From NCBI RefSeq assembly GCF_002930615.1, contig NZ_PSNX01000015.1, positions 1 through 64,000 on the forward strand: a DNA stretch of 64,000 nucleotides. Reading direction: 5' to 3'. Under the pieces are notes generated by a model. It did not search any database and was not told the origin of the DNA. It saw only the letters and a list, made by a program, of their open reading frames with translations. This DNA comes from Caldimonas caldifontis (GTDB lineage Bacteria > Pseudomonadota > Gammaproteobacteria > Burkholderiales > Burkholderiaceae_C). How positions within the stretch are numbered: position 1 is the stretch's first letter; each line of letters starts with the position of its first letter. Positions 17,499-27,007 of the stretch are shown in pieces. Position numbers and translations under genes: made by a program.

Positions 17499-19067
17499 AT
17501 GGTCCGCAACATCCTCTTCATCATGGCCGACCAGCTCAGGCGCGATCACCTGAGCTGTTACGGTGCCCGCCACCTCGACACCCCCAACCTCGACGCCCTC
17601 GCGGCCGACGGTGTGCGCTTCGAGCGCGCCTATGTGCAGGGCCCCGTGTGCGGTGTCTCGCGCATGTCGGCCTACACCGGCCGCTACATGAGCACCCACG
17701 GTTCGAACTGGAACTTCGTGCCGCTGCCACTGCACAACCCCACGATGGGTTCGCTGCTGCGCCCGCAGGGTCTGCGCGTGGCCGTGGTGGGCAAAACCCA
17801 CATCGCCGGCGACGCCGAGGGCCTGCGCCGTTTCGGCGCCGACCCCGTGCGCGGCGACGGCCTGCTGGCACACCAGGGCGGCTTCGAGCCCTATGAGCGC
17901 GACGACGGCCTGTGGCCGGGGCCGCGCATGCCGGCCGACCAGGGCTATGCGCGCTACCTGCGCGCCCAGGGCTTCGGCGGCGACAACCCCTGGCACGACT
18001 GGGCCAACTCCGCGCGCGGGGTGCACGGCGAGGTGCTCTCAGGCTGGGAGATGCGCCACGCCCACCTGCCCGCCGCGGTGCCCGAGGAGCATTCGGAAAC
18101 CGCTTGGATGACACGACGTGCGATGGACTTCATCGACGAGTGTGGTGAGCAGCCGTGGTGCCTGCACCTCTCCTACATCAAGCCGCACTGGCCTTATGTG
18201 GCACCCGACCCCTACCACGCGCTCTACCGCGAGGCCGACCTGCCCGCCCCGGTGCGCAGCGCCGCCGAGCGCGACAACCCCCACCCGGTGATGCGCGGCT
18301 TCCAGTCCTACGTGGCCAGCCGCAACATGAGCGACGACGCGATGCGTCGCCATGTGCTGCCGGCCTACATGGGCCTGACCCGCCAGATCGATGACCACCT
18401 GGGCCGGCTGTTCGCGCACCTCAAGCACACTGGCCGCTGGGACGACACCCTCATCGTCTTCTGCAGCGACCACGGCGACTACCTCGGCGACCATTGGCTG
18501 GGCGAGAAGGAACTCTTCCACGACCCCGTGGCCGCCGTGCCGCTGATCGTGCGCCACCCCGGCGCGTCGGCCCGGCGGGGCGTGAGCGAACCCGAACTGG
18601 TCGAGCTCATCGACCTGCTGCCCACCTTCCTCGACGCGATCGGCGCCGAGGTGCCCGACCACCTGCTCGAAGGCCGCTCACTGGTCCCCCTGCTGCTGCA
18701 GGGCCAGCCCCGCCCCGCACCGCGCGAGCTGGCGGTGAGCGAGGGTGACTATGCCTTCCGCAGCTTCGTGCGCGAGCCGCTCAACCAGCCGGCTGACCGC
18801 TGCCGCATGTTCATGATCCGCAGCGAGCGCTGGAAGTACATCCACTACGAAGGACTGCCGCCCCAGCTCTTCGACCTGCTCGACGACCCGCAGGAGCTGG
18901 TGGACCGCGGCCGCGACCCGGGCCTGGCCTCGGTGCGCGACGAGCACTTCGCCGCCCTCTTCGACTGGCTGCGCACGCGCGCCATCCACCCCACCGTGAG
19001 CCACCAGGCCATGGCCGACTGGACGGCCAAGGAGCACCGCGTGGGCATCCACATCGGGGTGTGGTGA
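17499..19067 (+). CDS. Sulfatase / phosphonate monoester hydrolase family enzyme
   Basis: A 522-residue alkaline-phosphatase-superfamily hydrolase of sulfate or phosphonate esters. The N-terminal metal motif is IMADQLRRDHLSCYG (Asp11). The nucleophile Cys51, normally converted to formylglycine, lies in C-G-V-S-R (51-55); the usual Pro of CxPxR is Val. A C-terminal metal motif CSDHGDYLGDHWLGEKE is intact. No signal peptide is seen, so it is probably cytoplasmic. It is followed 42 bp later by a Bug receptor and is divergent from the hap regulator. Release of a phenol such as hydroquinone from its sulfate ester is an attractive but unproven role. The ATG at 17499 has GGAG upstream. Confidence 0.82.
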   Translation: MVRNILFIMADQLRRDHLSCYGARHLDTPNLDALAADGVRFERAYVQGPVCGVSRMSAYTGRYMSTHGSNWNFVPLPLHNPTMGSLLRPQGLRVAVVGKTHIAGDAEGLRRFGADPVRGDGLLAHQGGFEPYERDDGLWPGPRMPADQGYARYLRAQGFGGDNPWHDWANSARGVHGEVLSGWEMRHAHLPAAVPEEHSETAWMTRRAMDFIDECGEQPWCLHLSYIKPHWPYVAPDPYHALYREADLPAPVRSAAERDNPHPVMRGFQSYVASRNMSDDAMRRHVLPAYMGLTRQIDDHLGRLFAHLKHTGRWDDTLIVFCSDHGDYLGDHWLGEKELFHDPVAAVPLIVRHPGASARRGVSEPELVELIDLLPTFLDAIGAEVPDHLLEGRSLVPLLLQGQPRPAPRELAVSEGDYAFRSFVREPLNQPADRCRMFMIRSERWKYIHYEGLPPQLFDLLDDPQELVDRGRDPGLASVRDEHFAALFDWLRTRAIHPTVSHQAMADWTAKEHRVGIHIGVW

Positions 19068-19109
19068 CCCTTTCCCCTGATCCGATCCACAACGACACTG
19101 GAGACACAC

Positions 19110-20099
19110 ATGACACGACGCCCCCTCCTCCACGCCCTGGCAGCCGGCCTGGTGCTGGCAGCCCCCTTCAGCACTGCGTGGGCCCAGCCCAGCGACTGGC
19201 CGAGCAAGCCGGTACGCATCATCGTGGCCTTCCCGCCCGGCGCCCCCGGTGACGTGGTGGCGCGCCTGGTGGGCGAAAAGCTCGCCGCAAAGTGGAAGCA
19301 ACCCGTGGTCGTGGAAAACCGGCCGGGCGCGGGCGGCAACATCGGCATGGATGCGGTGGCCAAGTCGGCCCCGGACGGCTACACGCTGCTGGTGGGGCCG
19401 GACACGATGTACACCGTGAACCCGCACATCTACCGCAGCATGCCGGTCAAGCCCGACACCGACCTGGTGCCGGTGACCCACCTGGCGGCCTTCACGCAGA
19501 TGCTGGTCTGCCATCCTGGCGCCGGCTTTTCCTCTGTGCCAGAGCTGGTGAAAGCCGCCAAAGAAGCGGCCAAAGGCCAGGCCCTGAGCTATGCCTCGGG
19601 CGGTGCCGGGGTCCCCGGCCACCTGGCCTTCGAGATGCTTAGCGACGCCGCCGGCATCCGCATGACCCACATCCCCTACCGTGGCCCCTCGCCCGCCACG
19701 CAGGACGTGCTGGGCGGGCAGGTGCCCTGCGGCTTCCTCGCTACGCCGGTGGTGTATCCGCACGTGCGCAGCGGCAAGCTCAAGGCCCTGGCCGTGTCCA
19801 GCGCCACACGCTCGCCCCTGGCGAAGGAGGTGCCCACGGTGGCCGAGTCGGGCTACCCGGGATTCGATGCCTCCTTCGCCGAGACGCTCGCTGCGCCGCG
19901 CGGCACGCCGGCGGCCCTCGTGCAGCGCATCCAGGCCGACGTGGCGGCGGCGCTGCAGGACCCGGCCCTGCGGCAGCAGCTGCAGGCCAACGACCTCGAC
20001 CCGCTGGGCATCACGCCCGAGGAGGCCGCACGGCGCCATGCGCAGGGCCACGCCAAGTGGGGCCAGGTGGCCGCCAAGGTCGGCCTCAAACTCGACTGA
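19110..20099 (+). CDS. Bug-family periplasmic solute receptor (tripartite tricarboxylate transport type)
   Basis: A 329-residue exported binding protein. A Sec signal ends near STAWAQ, followed by the family opening WPSKPVRIIVAFPPGAPGDVVARLV and the ligand-loop sequence VVVENRPGAGGNIGMDAVAKS. Bug proteins bind carboxylated or aromatic metabolites; many are orphans without adjacent membrane subunits, and none are seen here. GGAGACACAC precedes the ATG. It is probably cotranscribed with the sulfatase, so its ligand may be the sulfatase substrate. Confidence 0.88.
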   Translation: MTRRPLLHALAAGLVLAAPFSTAWAQPSDWPSKPVRIIVAFPPGAPGDVVARLVGEKLAAKWKQPVVVENRPGAGGNIGMDAVAKSAPDGYTLLVGPDTMYTVNPHIYRSMPVKPDTDLVPVTHLAAFTQMLVCHPGAGFSSVPELVKAAKEAAKGQALSYASGGAGVPGHLAFEMLSDAAGIRMTHIPYRGPSPATQDVLGGQVPCGFLATPVVYPHVRSGKLKALAVSSATRSPLAKEVPTVAESGYPGFDASFAETLAAPRGTPAALVQRIQADVAAALQDPALRQQLQANDLDPLGITPEEAARRHAQGHAKWGQVAAKVGLKLD

Positions 20100-20105
20100 A
20101 CCTGT

Positions 20106-21062
20106 TCACTCGCGCCCGCCTTCGATCAGGGCGGGGCGCAGCAGCCCCTTGTCGATGAGCCCCCGGTCCCACGGGGGCTCGCCGGCGAACTGGCTCACCA
20201 GGCTGTCGATGAACAGCCGCAGCTTCACGCCGCTGCGGTGGCTTTGCGGATAGACCACGCAGAGCTGGAAAGACGAGAGCTGCCAGGTGGGAAGCACCAT
20301 CTTGAGCCGGCCGTCGAGCACCGGACCGGCCGCCACCAGTGTGGGGATGCAGACGATGCCGGCCTGCTCCTGCGCATACTCGGCCAGCAGGTGCACCGAG
20401 TTGCTCAGCAGCGAAGGCTTCAGGTCCAGCACGACCTTCTCGGCGCCCTGGTGAAAGACCCAGCGGTCGCGCGTGGGATAGCCCGAATACAGGCCCAGGC
20501 GATGACCGAACAGATCGTGCGGATGCTTGGGCACCCCATGGCGGCGCAGGTAGCTCGGTGAGGCGCAGAACACCCGGCGCACCGGAAAGACCGGGCGCGA
20601 CACCAGTTCGTCGGACACGGGGCGGAAGATCTGCAGCGCGCAGTCGAAGCCCTCGCGCACCGGGTCCACCGCCGCGTCATTCACCACCAGGTCCAGCGTG
20701 ATCTCGGGGTATTGCTCCTGGAAGGCCCTCAGGTGGGCGGCAAGGTGGCCCAGCACGAAGCCGGGCAGCGCATGCACGCGCAGGCGACCGGTGGGCTTGC
20801 TCTGCAGGCCGCGCATCTGGTCCACGAGTTCGTCGGCCCGGCCCACCAGGTGGGTGCATTCGGCCAGGTAGGCAGCGCCCACTTCCGACAGGCGCACATT
20901 GCGCGTGTTGCGGTGAAAGAGCGCGGCACCCACCAGCTCCTCGAGCTGCTGCACGCGGGTGGTGACCACCGACTTCGACACCCGCATCGAGCGGGCCGCT
21001 TTCGCAAAGCTCTGCGACTCGGCCACACGGACGAAGGCTTCGATGGCTTGCAAGCGATCCAT
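20106..21062 (-). CDS. LysR-family transcriptional regulator
   Basis: A 318-residue regulator with N-terminal helix-turn-helix MDRLQAIEAFVRVAESQSFAKAARSMRVSKSVVTTRVQQLEELVGAALFHRNTR and a periplasmic-binding-protein-like effector domain. The ATG at 21062 has AGGAG at proper spacing; the longer frame to 21173 adds unrelated sequence. It is convergent with the Bug receptor (6 bp between stops) and divergent from a chemoreceptor gene 193 bp away. Targets are unknown. Confidence 0.85.
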   Translation of the reverse strand: MDRLQAIEAFVRVAESQSFAKAARSMRVSKSVVTTRVQQLEELVGAALFHRNTRNVRLSEVGAAYLAECTHLVGRADELVDQMRGLQSKPTGRLRVHALPGFVLGHLAAHLRAFQEQYPEITLDLVVNDAAVDPVREGFDCALQIFRPVSDELVSRPVFPVRRVFCASPSYLRRHGVPKHPHDLFGHRLGLYSGYPTRDRWVFHQGAEKVVLDLKPSLLSNSVHLLAEYAQEQAGIVCIPTLVAAGPVLDGRLKMVLPTWQLSSFQLCVVYPQSHRSGVKLRLFIDSLVSQFAGEPPWDRGLIDKGLLRPALIEGGRE

Positions 21063-21169
21063 GGCGATCTTGATCTCCTGGGGGCATCCTACTGGACGCC
21101 CATGATCCCTGCCCCGCGGACAGACCGTGAACCACCTCACACCCAACGCCAGAGACTCCGGGTAAACCC

Positions 21170-21196
21170 TCAAGTTGACGCCTCACCTGTCGATAC
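21170..21196 (+). promoter_or_regulatory. Sigma-28 (FliA)-type promoter of the chemoreceptor gene
   Basis: TCAAGTTG (21170-21177), an 11-bp spacer, then GTCGATAC (21189-21196). The flagellar sigma-28 consensus is TAAAGTTT-N11-GCCGATAA, so 12 of 16 positions match with exact spacing, 60 bp before the chemoreceptor ATG. This would place the gene in the flagellar class 3 regulon. Confidence 0.65.
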
Positions 21197-21255
21197 CGAC
21201 GGCAAGCACCACCGGCTTTCGCGCGGTGGCCCGTTCCCGTGCAGTCTTTCCCTCC

Positions 21256-22815
21256 ATGAACAAGCTCAAACTCGCCACCAAACTGTGGGCCGCCGTGGCC
21301 GTGCTGATGGTGTCCCTCATGGCCATCGTCGGCTGGGCCGGCGTGGCTTCGAAACGCAGCCAGGCCGACGTCAGCGCGGCCACCGCCCAGGCCGAAGCGA
21401 AGCGTGACGCAGCCCGCCGCTGGGCCGGCATGACCGAGACCAACGTCGTGCGCGTGCTGGCCTCGGCCATCTCCACCGATCCCGTCGTGGAAGCGCACTT
21501 CAAACCCCTGATCGGCTCGACCATCGCGCAGATCGACGAGGTCTACAAGGGCATCGAAGCGATGGACTTGAGCGACGCCGACCGTGCCCAGATGAAAAAG
21601 GTGGCCGACGAGCGCCGCGTGGTGCTGGAGTCACTGGCCCGGCTGCGTGAGCTCAAGGCCGCGGGCGACATGCCGGCGGTCAAGACCGAACTCGACCAGC
21701 GCTTCACGCCGCTGATCGAGACCTATCTGGGTTCGCTGCGGCAGTTTGCGGCCATGCAGGACGAGGCCGTCGAGGCCGTGCGTATCGCCAGCCGCGCCAA
21801 CAGCAACCGCATCGTCGGCACGGCGGCCGTGTTGCTGGGCCTGGTCGTGCTGTGTGCCGTGATCGGCGCGCGCTACCTCATCGCCTCGATCCGCGAACCG
21901 CTGGATGCCGCCGTCGCGCTGGCCCGCCGCATTGCCGACGGCGACCTGACCCACACCATGACCGTGGACCGACAGGACGAGTTCGGCGACCTGCTGCGTG
22001 CCCTGGGCACGATGAACCAGGCCCTTGAACGCACCGTGTCCGAAGTGCGATCCAGCACCGAGAACATCAGCACCGCCTCGGGCGAGATCGCCCAGGGCAA
22101 CCAGGATCTGTCGAGCCGCACCGAGGCCACGGCCTCGAACCTGCAGCAGACCGCCTCGTCGATGGAGCAGATCACCGGCACAGTCAAGCAGTCGGCCGAG
22201 ACCGCCCGACAGGCCAACCAGCTGGTGCAGGCCGCCGCCCAGAGCGCCAGCCAGGGGGGCGAGATCGTGCACCAGGTGGTGGACAACATGGCGCAGATCA
22301 GCGAGTCGTCGCGCAAGATCGCCGACATCATCGGGGTGATCGACGGCATCGCCTTCCAGACCAACATCCTGGCGCTGAACGCTGCCGTGGAAGCGGCGCG
22401 CGCCGGCGAACAGGGTCGCGGCTTTGCCGTGGTGGCCGGCGAGGTGCGCAACCTGGCGCAGCGCAGCGCCCAGGCTGCACGCGAGATCAAGAGCCTGATC
22501 ACCGCGTCGGTGGAGCGCGTGGAGGGGGGCACCGAGCTGGTCGAGCGCGCCGGCGCCGCGATGAGCGAGATCGTCGCGTCGGTGCGCCGCGTGTCGGACA
22601 TGATGGGCGAGATCACCGCCTCGGCCACCGAGCAGTCGGAAGGTATCGCGCAGGTGAACGTGGCCGTGACCCAGCTCGACCAGATGACGCAGCAGAACGC
22701 TGCCCTGGTGGAGGAATCGGCTGCCGCCGCTGCGTCGATGAACGACCAGGCCCGCCGCCTGGCGCAGACCGTGGCTTTCTTCCGCCTCGGTCAGCTCGGC
22801 ATGCGCGCCGCCTGA
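21256..22815 (+). CDS. Methyl-accepting chemotaxis protein
   Basis: A 519-residue chemoreceptor. A first membrane segment near residues 10-30 is followed by a periplasmic four-helix-bundle-like sensor (about 35-190), a second membrane segment ([17 protein letters not shown]), a HAMP domain and a long cytoplasmic coiled coil. The conserved hairpin tip is [37 protein letters not shown]. The C terminus ([12 protein letters not shown]) lacks a CheR/CheB-tethering pentapeptide. The ligand is unknown. The start is set by the first membrane helix and the upstream sigma-28-type promoter. It is convergent with the EamA transporter gene. Confidence 0.92.
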   Translation: MNKLKLATKLWAAVAVLMVSLMAIVGWAGVASKRSQADVSAATAQAEAKRDAARRWAGMTETNVVRVLASAISTDPVVEAHFKPLIGSTIAQIDEVYKGIEAMDLSDADRAQMKKVADERRVVLESLARLRELKAAGDMPAVKTELDQRFTPLIETYLGSLRQFAAMQDEAVEAVRIASRANSNRIVGTAAVLLGLVVLCAVIGARYLIASIREPLDAAVALARRIADGDLTHTMTVDRQDEFGDLLRALGTMNQALERTVSEVRSSTENISTASGEIAQGNQDLSSRTEATASNLQQTASSMEQITGTVKQSAETARQANQLVQAAAQSASQGGEIVHQVVDNMAQISESSRKIADIIGVIDGIAFQTNILALNAAVEAARAGEQGRGFAVVAGEVRNLAQRSAQAAREIKSLITASVERVEGGTELVERAGAAMSEIVASVRRVSDMMGEITASATEQSEGIAQVNVAVTQLDQMTQQNAALVEESAAAAASMNDQARRLAQTVAFFRLGQLGMRAA

Positions 22816-22822
22816 GGCCGAT

Positions 22823-23731
22823 CTAGCCCGTGCGCCAGCGGCGCCAGGCCCCCAGGCCGAGCGCGCCGAACTGATGCACCAGCAGCCCGGCCAGCACACC
22901 GGCGCTGCCCAGCCATTGCAGCGGCGAGGGCTGCTCGCCGAAGGCCGCGGCCGCGGCCCACAGGCCCACCACCGGCACCAGCAGCGAGAACGGCGCCACC
23001 CGGCCCACCGGGTGGCGTTGCAGCAGGCGCGTCCACAGGGTGTAGGCCAGCAGCGTGGCCAGCCAGGCCAGGTAGAGCACCGACAGCAGCGAGCCCAGGC
23101 TCAGCCCGGCGAGCGACGTCCCCACCGTCTCTGGCCCGTCGATCCACAGCGCCGCGCCGAGGAAGGGCAGCACGGGCACGAGGCTGCTCCACACGATGAA
23201 GGCCTTGGGGTCGTAGCCCGGCGCGGTGGCACTGGCGTGCCGCGCCACGATGTTCGAGGCGGCCCACATGAAAGCGGCCCCCAGCGTGAGCACGAAGCCG
23301 ATCAGCGTCATCTGCTGCGGGCCCTCGCCATGCGCCACGGCAATGCAGCCCAGACCCAGCGCCGCCAGCCCCACGCCCAGCCACTGCTGCGGCCGTGCGC
23401 GCTCGCCCAGCAGCAAGGCCCCCAGCCCCAGGGTGAAGAAGGCCTGGGTCTGCATCACCACCGAGGCCATGCCCGCGGTCATGCCCAGGTGCAGCGCAAA
23501 GAAGAGGAAGCCGAACTGGCCCACGCCCTGCGCCAGGCCATAGGCCAGCACGAAGCGCAGCGGCACACGCGGCCAGGGCACGAAGAGCAGGAAGGGCAGC
23601 GAGGCTGCAGCGAACCGCAGCGCGCCCAGCAGCGAGGGGCTCAGGCCCTGAAGGCCCACCTTCATCACGACGAAGTTCAGGCCCCAGATCACCACCACGG
23701 CCAGCGCGGCGAGGTAGTCGCGGTGCGTCAT
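22823..23731 (-). CDS. DMT-superfamily exporter with EamA domains
   Basis: A 302-residue inner-membrane protein with ten hydrophobic segments arranged as two EamA repeats. It starts MTHRDYLAALAVVVIWGLNFVVMKVGL, typical of amino-acid/metabolite exporters of the RhaT/EamA type. Its ATG overlaps the stop of the epimerase gene (ATGA), and it is the last gene of the five-gene leftward operon beginning at 27809. The exported compound is unknown. Confidence 0.85.
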   Translation of the reverse strand: MTHRDYLAALAVVVIWGLNFVVMKVGLQGLSPSLLGALRFAAASLPFLLFVPWPRVPLRFVLAYGLAQGVGQFGFLFFALHLGMTAGMASVVMQTQAFFTLGLGALLLGERARPQQWLGVGLAALGLGCIAVAHGEGPQQMTLIGFVLTLGAAFMWAASNIVARHASATAPGYDPKAFIVWSSLVPVLPFLGAALWIDGPETVGTSLAGLSLGSLLSVLYLAWLATLLAYTLWTRLLQRHPVGRVAPFSLLVPVVGLWAAAAAFGEQPSPLQWLGSAGVLAGLLVHQFGALGLGAWRRWRTG

Positions 23732-24699
23732 GTGCGGGCGCGCGTGCGCAGCGCCCTCGCCTGCCGCCAGGCCTCGAAGGCCTCGGCGCTGGTCTTGCGC
23801 AGCACACCGCCGAAGGCCGCCTTCAGGCGCGTGTTGTCGAGCACGGGGCGGTAGCGCAGGAAGTCGAGCTGCTCGGGGCCGTAGCGGGTGGTGCCGGTCC
23901 ATCGGCCCACGTGCAGCGCCGCGCGCAGCAGGCCGGCGGGCAGTTCGAGCACGGGCTTGCCCAGGCGCTGCGCCAGCTCGCGCACCCCCAGCGCGCCGTC
24001 GCCGGCCACGTTGTAGGTGCCGGGCTGCGGCCGGGTCACGGCCTGCACGAAGAGGGCCACCAGGTCTTCGTCCCACACGAAGACAAAGGGGCTGGCCGAA
24101 CCCCGGATGGCCAGCAGACGGCGCTTCTCGAAGAGTGCGGTGATCTGGTTGTCCACCGTGCGGCCGAGGATGGTGCCGATGCGCAGCACCGTCTGGGCAA
24201 GGCGGGGATGGCTCACGCGCGCCTCGGCCAGCATCTCCTCCACGAGGCGCTTGTGATAGGCATAGGCAAAGGCCTCGTTGCCACGCAGCGGCTGGTCTTC
24301 TGTGATGCGCTCGGGGTTGTCGGGGTGGTAGCCATAGGCGGCGCCGCTGGAGGACACGACCAGGTGCTGCACGCGCGCGCCCAGGCAGGCATGGATCACG
24401 TTGAGGCTGCCGCCCACGTCCACCGAGTACTCGAACTCCCGGTCGCTCGCCTTGCCCGGCGTGACGATGGAAGCCAGATGCACCACGGTATCGATGGCGT
24501 AGTCCCGCAGCGTCTGGACCAGCTGACGATCGCGCACATCCTGCACGCGGTGGGTGACGCCGCGCACGCGGCGCTGCGGCGGGACCTCGCGCACGTCGAG
24601 GGCCACCACAGTCTCGACGTGCGGATGCATCGCGAGCGCCGGCACCAGGCTGCGCCCGAGGAAGCCGTCGGCCCCTGTCACCAGCACGCGCACCGTCAT
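23728..24699 (-). CDS. NAD-dependent epimerase/dehydratase family (extended SDR) protein
   Basis: A 323-residue Rossmann-fold protein. The dinucleotide motif TGADGFLGRSL is near the N terminus; VHLASIV and SSSGAAYGY follow the extended-SDR pattern, and the active-site pair is in YAYHK. These proteins act on nucleotide sugars or other NAD-linked substrates. Which applies here cannot be read from the sequence, but company with an FMO, an SDR and a bile-acid-type transporter makes a catabolic role more likely than cell-wall sugar work. Its start overlaps the BASS transporter stop by 4 bp. Confidence 0.8.
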   Translation of the reverse strand: MTVRVLVTGADGFLGRSLVPALAMHPHVETVVALDVREVPPQRRVRGVTHRVQDVRDRQLVQTLRDYAIDTVVHLASIVTPGKASDREFEYSVDVGGSLNVIHACLGARVQHLVVSSSGAAYGYHPDNPERITEDQPLRGNEAFAYAYHKRLVEEMLAEARVSHPRLAQTVLRIGTILGRTVDNQITALFEKRRLLAIRGSASPFVFVWDEDLVALFVQAVTRPQPGTYNVAGDGALGVRELAQRLGKPVLELPAGLLRAALHVGRWTGTTRYGPEQLDFLRYRPVLDNTRLKAAFGGVLRKTSAEAFEAWRQARALRTRART

Positions 24700-25628
24700 G
24701 CAGGCTCCCGCGCCGCGGCATTCGCCCGCTCGGGCATGGGCCGCCTCGCCCACCAGCCCGCCAGCAAGAGGCCGGCGATGATGTCCCAGAAGCCCCAGAC
24801 GCCCGCCACCACGGCCATGCCGCCCAGGCCGCCGAAGAAGCTGAAGATCAGCACCAGGCCCAGGCCGGCGTTGCGGATGCCCACCTCGATGGAGATGGCG
24901 CGGCGGTCGTACTCATGCAGCTTCATCGCCGAGGCGCAGGCGTAGCCGGTGCCGAAGGCCAGGGCGTCGTGGATCACCACGGCCAGCAGCACGAGGCCCA
25001 CGTAGTCGAGGAAGTAGCGCCAGTTGCCGGCGATGGCCCCCACGATGAAGGCGATGAGGAAGAAGAGGCTCAGCCAGTGCGCCGGTCGCTTGATGCGCTC
25101 GGCCAGGCGCGGCAGCTTTTCGGCGCACAGCAGGCCCAGTGCGAAGGGGATGCCGATGATGGCCACGATGTGCAGCACCATCTGCAACGGATCGAGCGCG
25201 ATGGTGCGCAGCAGCGGCGCCGCGGTGGGGTGGATGCCCGCCCAGAAGGCGAAGTTCAGCGGCATCACCACGATGGACAGCAGGTTGGTGACCGCCGTCA
25301 TCGACACCGACAGCGCCACGTTGCCGCCGGCGCGGTGGGTCAGGATGTTGGAGATGTTGCCCGGCGGGCAGCAGGCCACGAGGATCATGCCCAGGGCGAT
25401 GCTCGGCCCCGGCTGCAGCACCAGCGTGAGCACGTAGGTGACTGCCGGCAGCACCACGAACTGCGCGACGATGCCCACGCCCATGGCCAGCGGCATGCGC
25501 GCCACGCGGCGGAACTCGGCCACCCGGCTGTCCAGCGCGATGCCGAACATCAGGAAGGCGAGGATCACGTTGAGTGCCGCCAGCGAGGCGGGGTTGAAGT
25601 TGAGCCGGACTTCATCGACGGGCAGCAC
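24696..25628 (-). CDS. Bile acid:sodium symporter family (BASS) transporter
   Basis: A 310-residue inner-membrane protein with nine to ten hydrophobic segments. The family hallmark segments are FGIALDSRVAEFRRV near the N terminus and ILVACCPPGNISNILTHRAGGNVALSVSMTAVTNLLSIVVMPL, the crossover region that binds sodium. Members import bile acids, pantoate, pyruvate or other organic anions with Na+. It lies 23 bp after the FMO gene and overlaps the next gene, so it belongs to the operon and may import its substrate. Confidence 0.87.
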   Translation of the reverse strand: MLPVDEVRLNFNPASLAALNVILAFLMFGIALDSRVAEFRRVARMPLAMGVGIVAQFVVLPAVTYVLTLVLQPGPSIALGMILVACCPPGNISNILTHRAGGNVALSVSMTAVTNLLSIVVMPLNFAFWAGIHPTAAPLLRTIALDPLQMVLHIVAIIGIPFALGLLCAEKLPRLAERIKRPAHWLSLFFLIAFIVGAIAGNWRYFLDYVGLVLLAVVIHDALAFGTGYACASAMKLHEYDRRAISIEVGIRNAGLGLVLIFSFFGGLGGMAVVAGVWGFWDIIAGLLLAGWWARRPMPERANAAAREPA

Positions 25629-25651
25629 CGGGGTCTCCTTGCCTTTGGGGT

Positions 25652-27007
25652 CTAGGCCAGTGCCGCGATGGCGTTGCGCACGGCCCGGCGGTAGGTGTCC
25701 TTGTGGACGTAATAGGCCATGCGTTCGAGCTTCAAGTAGCGGTAGCCACCGCTCAGGTCGGGCGGTGGCCCGGCCTTGCGCCGGTTCAGCGCCTCGGCTG
25801 ACGACGAGCCCCGGGCGCGGGCCTGCCAGTACCGTGCGATGAGCTCGGCCTGTTCGTAGCGGCCCTGCCAGCCAATGCCGCTGGCCTCGATCATGCCCAT
25901 CACGAAGAGCGTGTGCAGGCGCGGATGGAAGATGTTGAGATAGAGCTGCGGCGCCTGGCCCTGCCAGTTGAGCAGCGCACGGTCAATGAAGGGATAGTGC
26001 AGCTTGTAGCCGGTGGCGCAGAGTACGAGGTCGTAGTCGCGCGTGCTGCCGTCGGCGAAGTGCACGGTGGCGCCTTCGAAGCGGCGGATGTCGCCGCGCA
26101 CGCCGATGTCGCCATGCCCGGCGTGGTAGAGCACCAGCGAGTTCACCACCGGGTGTGATTCGTACATGCGGTAGTCGGGCTTCGGGAAGCCGAAGCGCAC
26201 CGGGTCGCCGGTGAACCACTTCAGCACCGTGGCGTCCACCCGCTGCTTGAGCCAGGCCGGCAGGCGGATCCTGCCGCCCAGGGTGTCGGCCGGCTTGCCG
26301 AACACGTACTTGGGCACGAAGTAGTAGCCGCGCCGCACCGAGATGTCCACGCTTTGCGCGTAGTGGACCGCATCCACGGCGATGTCGCAGCCGCTGTTAC
26401 CCGCGCCCACGATGAGCACGCGCTTGCCGCGGAAGACCTCCGGGTGCTTGTACTGCGCGGTGTGCATCAGCTCGCCCGTGAACTCGCCATCGAAGCGCGG
26501 CCGCTGCGGCTCGGCCAGCGTGCCGTTGGCGATCACCAGGCCCGCGTAGTCTTCGACGATCGCGGCGCCGTCCGCCCCCTGGCTCGTCACCCGCCAGCGC
26601 GGGGCCTCGCTGTGGTCCAGCGGCTCGGCGCGCAGCACGCGGGTGCCAAAGCGGTAGTGCGCACGCAGCCCGAAGTGGTCGGCGAAGTCGCTGAAGTACT
26701 GGCGCAGCTCGCGGTGGCTGGGGTAGTCGGCCACCGCGTCGGGCATCGGGAACTCGGCGAACTCGGTCGTGCGTTTCGACGAGATCAGGTGGGCCGATTC
26801 GTAGACCGTGCTGCACGGGTTGGCGATGTCCCACAGGCCGCCCACGTCGGTGTGGGCCTCGAAGCCCTGGAAAGGGATGCCCAGCCTGGCGAGGTTGCGG
26901 GCCGCGGCCAGGCCCGAGGGGCCGGCGCCGATGAGGGCCAGGGCCTCGCCACGGTCGATCGCGGGCGGTGCAACGTGCGCCAGGGCCTCGGGTTCAGTTC
27001 TTTTCAT
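25652..27007 (-). CDS. Flavin-containing monooxygenase
   Basis: A 451-residue class B flavoprotein monooxygenase. The FAD-binding motif is GAGPSGLAAARNL near residue 24. The NADPH-binding motif is VGAGNSGCDIAVD, and a C-terminal LVLCATGYKLHYPF matches the family ATGY signature. It should add one oxygen atom to a ketone, amine or sulfide; Baeyer-Villiger activity on a cyclic or aryl ketone is possible. The ATG at 27007 overlaps the end of the upstream SDR gene by 14 bp. Operon partners suggest a hydrophobic, terpenoid- or steroid-like substrate; that part is inference. Confidence 0.87.
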   Translation of the reverse strand: MKRTEPEALAHVAPPAIDRGEALALIGAGPSGLAAARNLARLGIPFQGFEAHTDVGGLWDIANPCSTVYESAHLISSKRTTEFAEFPMPDAVADYPSHRELRQYFSDFADHFGLRAHYRFGTRVLRAEPLDHSEAPRWRVTSQGADGAAIVEDYAGLVIANGTLAEPQRPRFDGEFTGELMHTAQYKHPEVFRGKRVLIVGAGNSGCDIAVDAVHYAQSVDISVRRGYYFVPKYVFGKPADTLGGRIRLPAWLKQRVDATVLKWFTGDPVRFGFPKPDYRMYESHPVVNSLVLYHAGHGDIGVRGDIRRFEGATVHFADGSTRDYDLVLCATGYKLHYPFIDRALLNWQGQAPQLYLNIFHPRLHTLFVMGMIEASGIGWQGRYEQAELIARYWQARARGSSSAEALNRRKAGPPPDLSGGYRYLKLERMAYYVHKDTYRRAVRNAIAALA

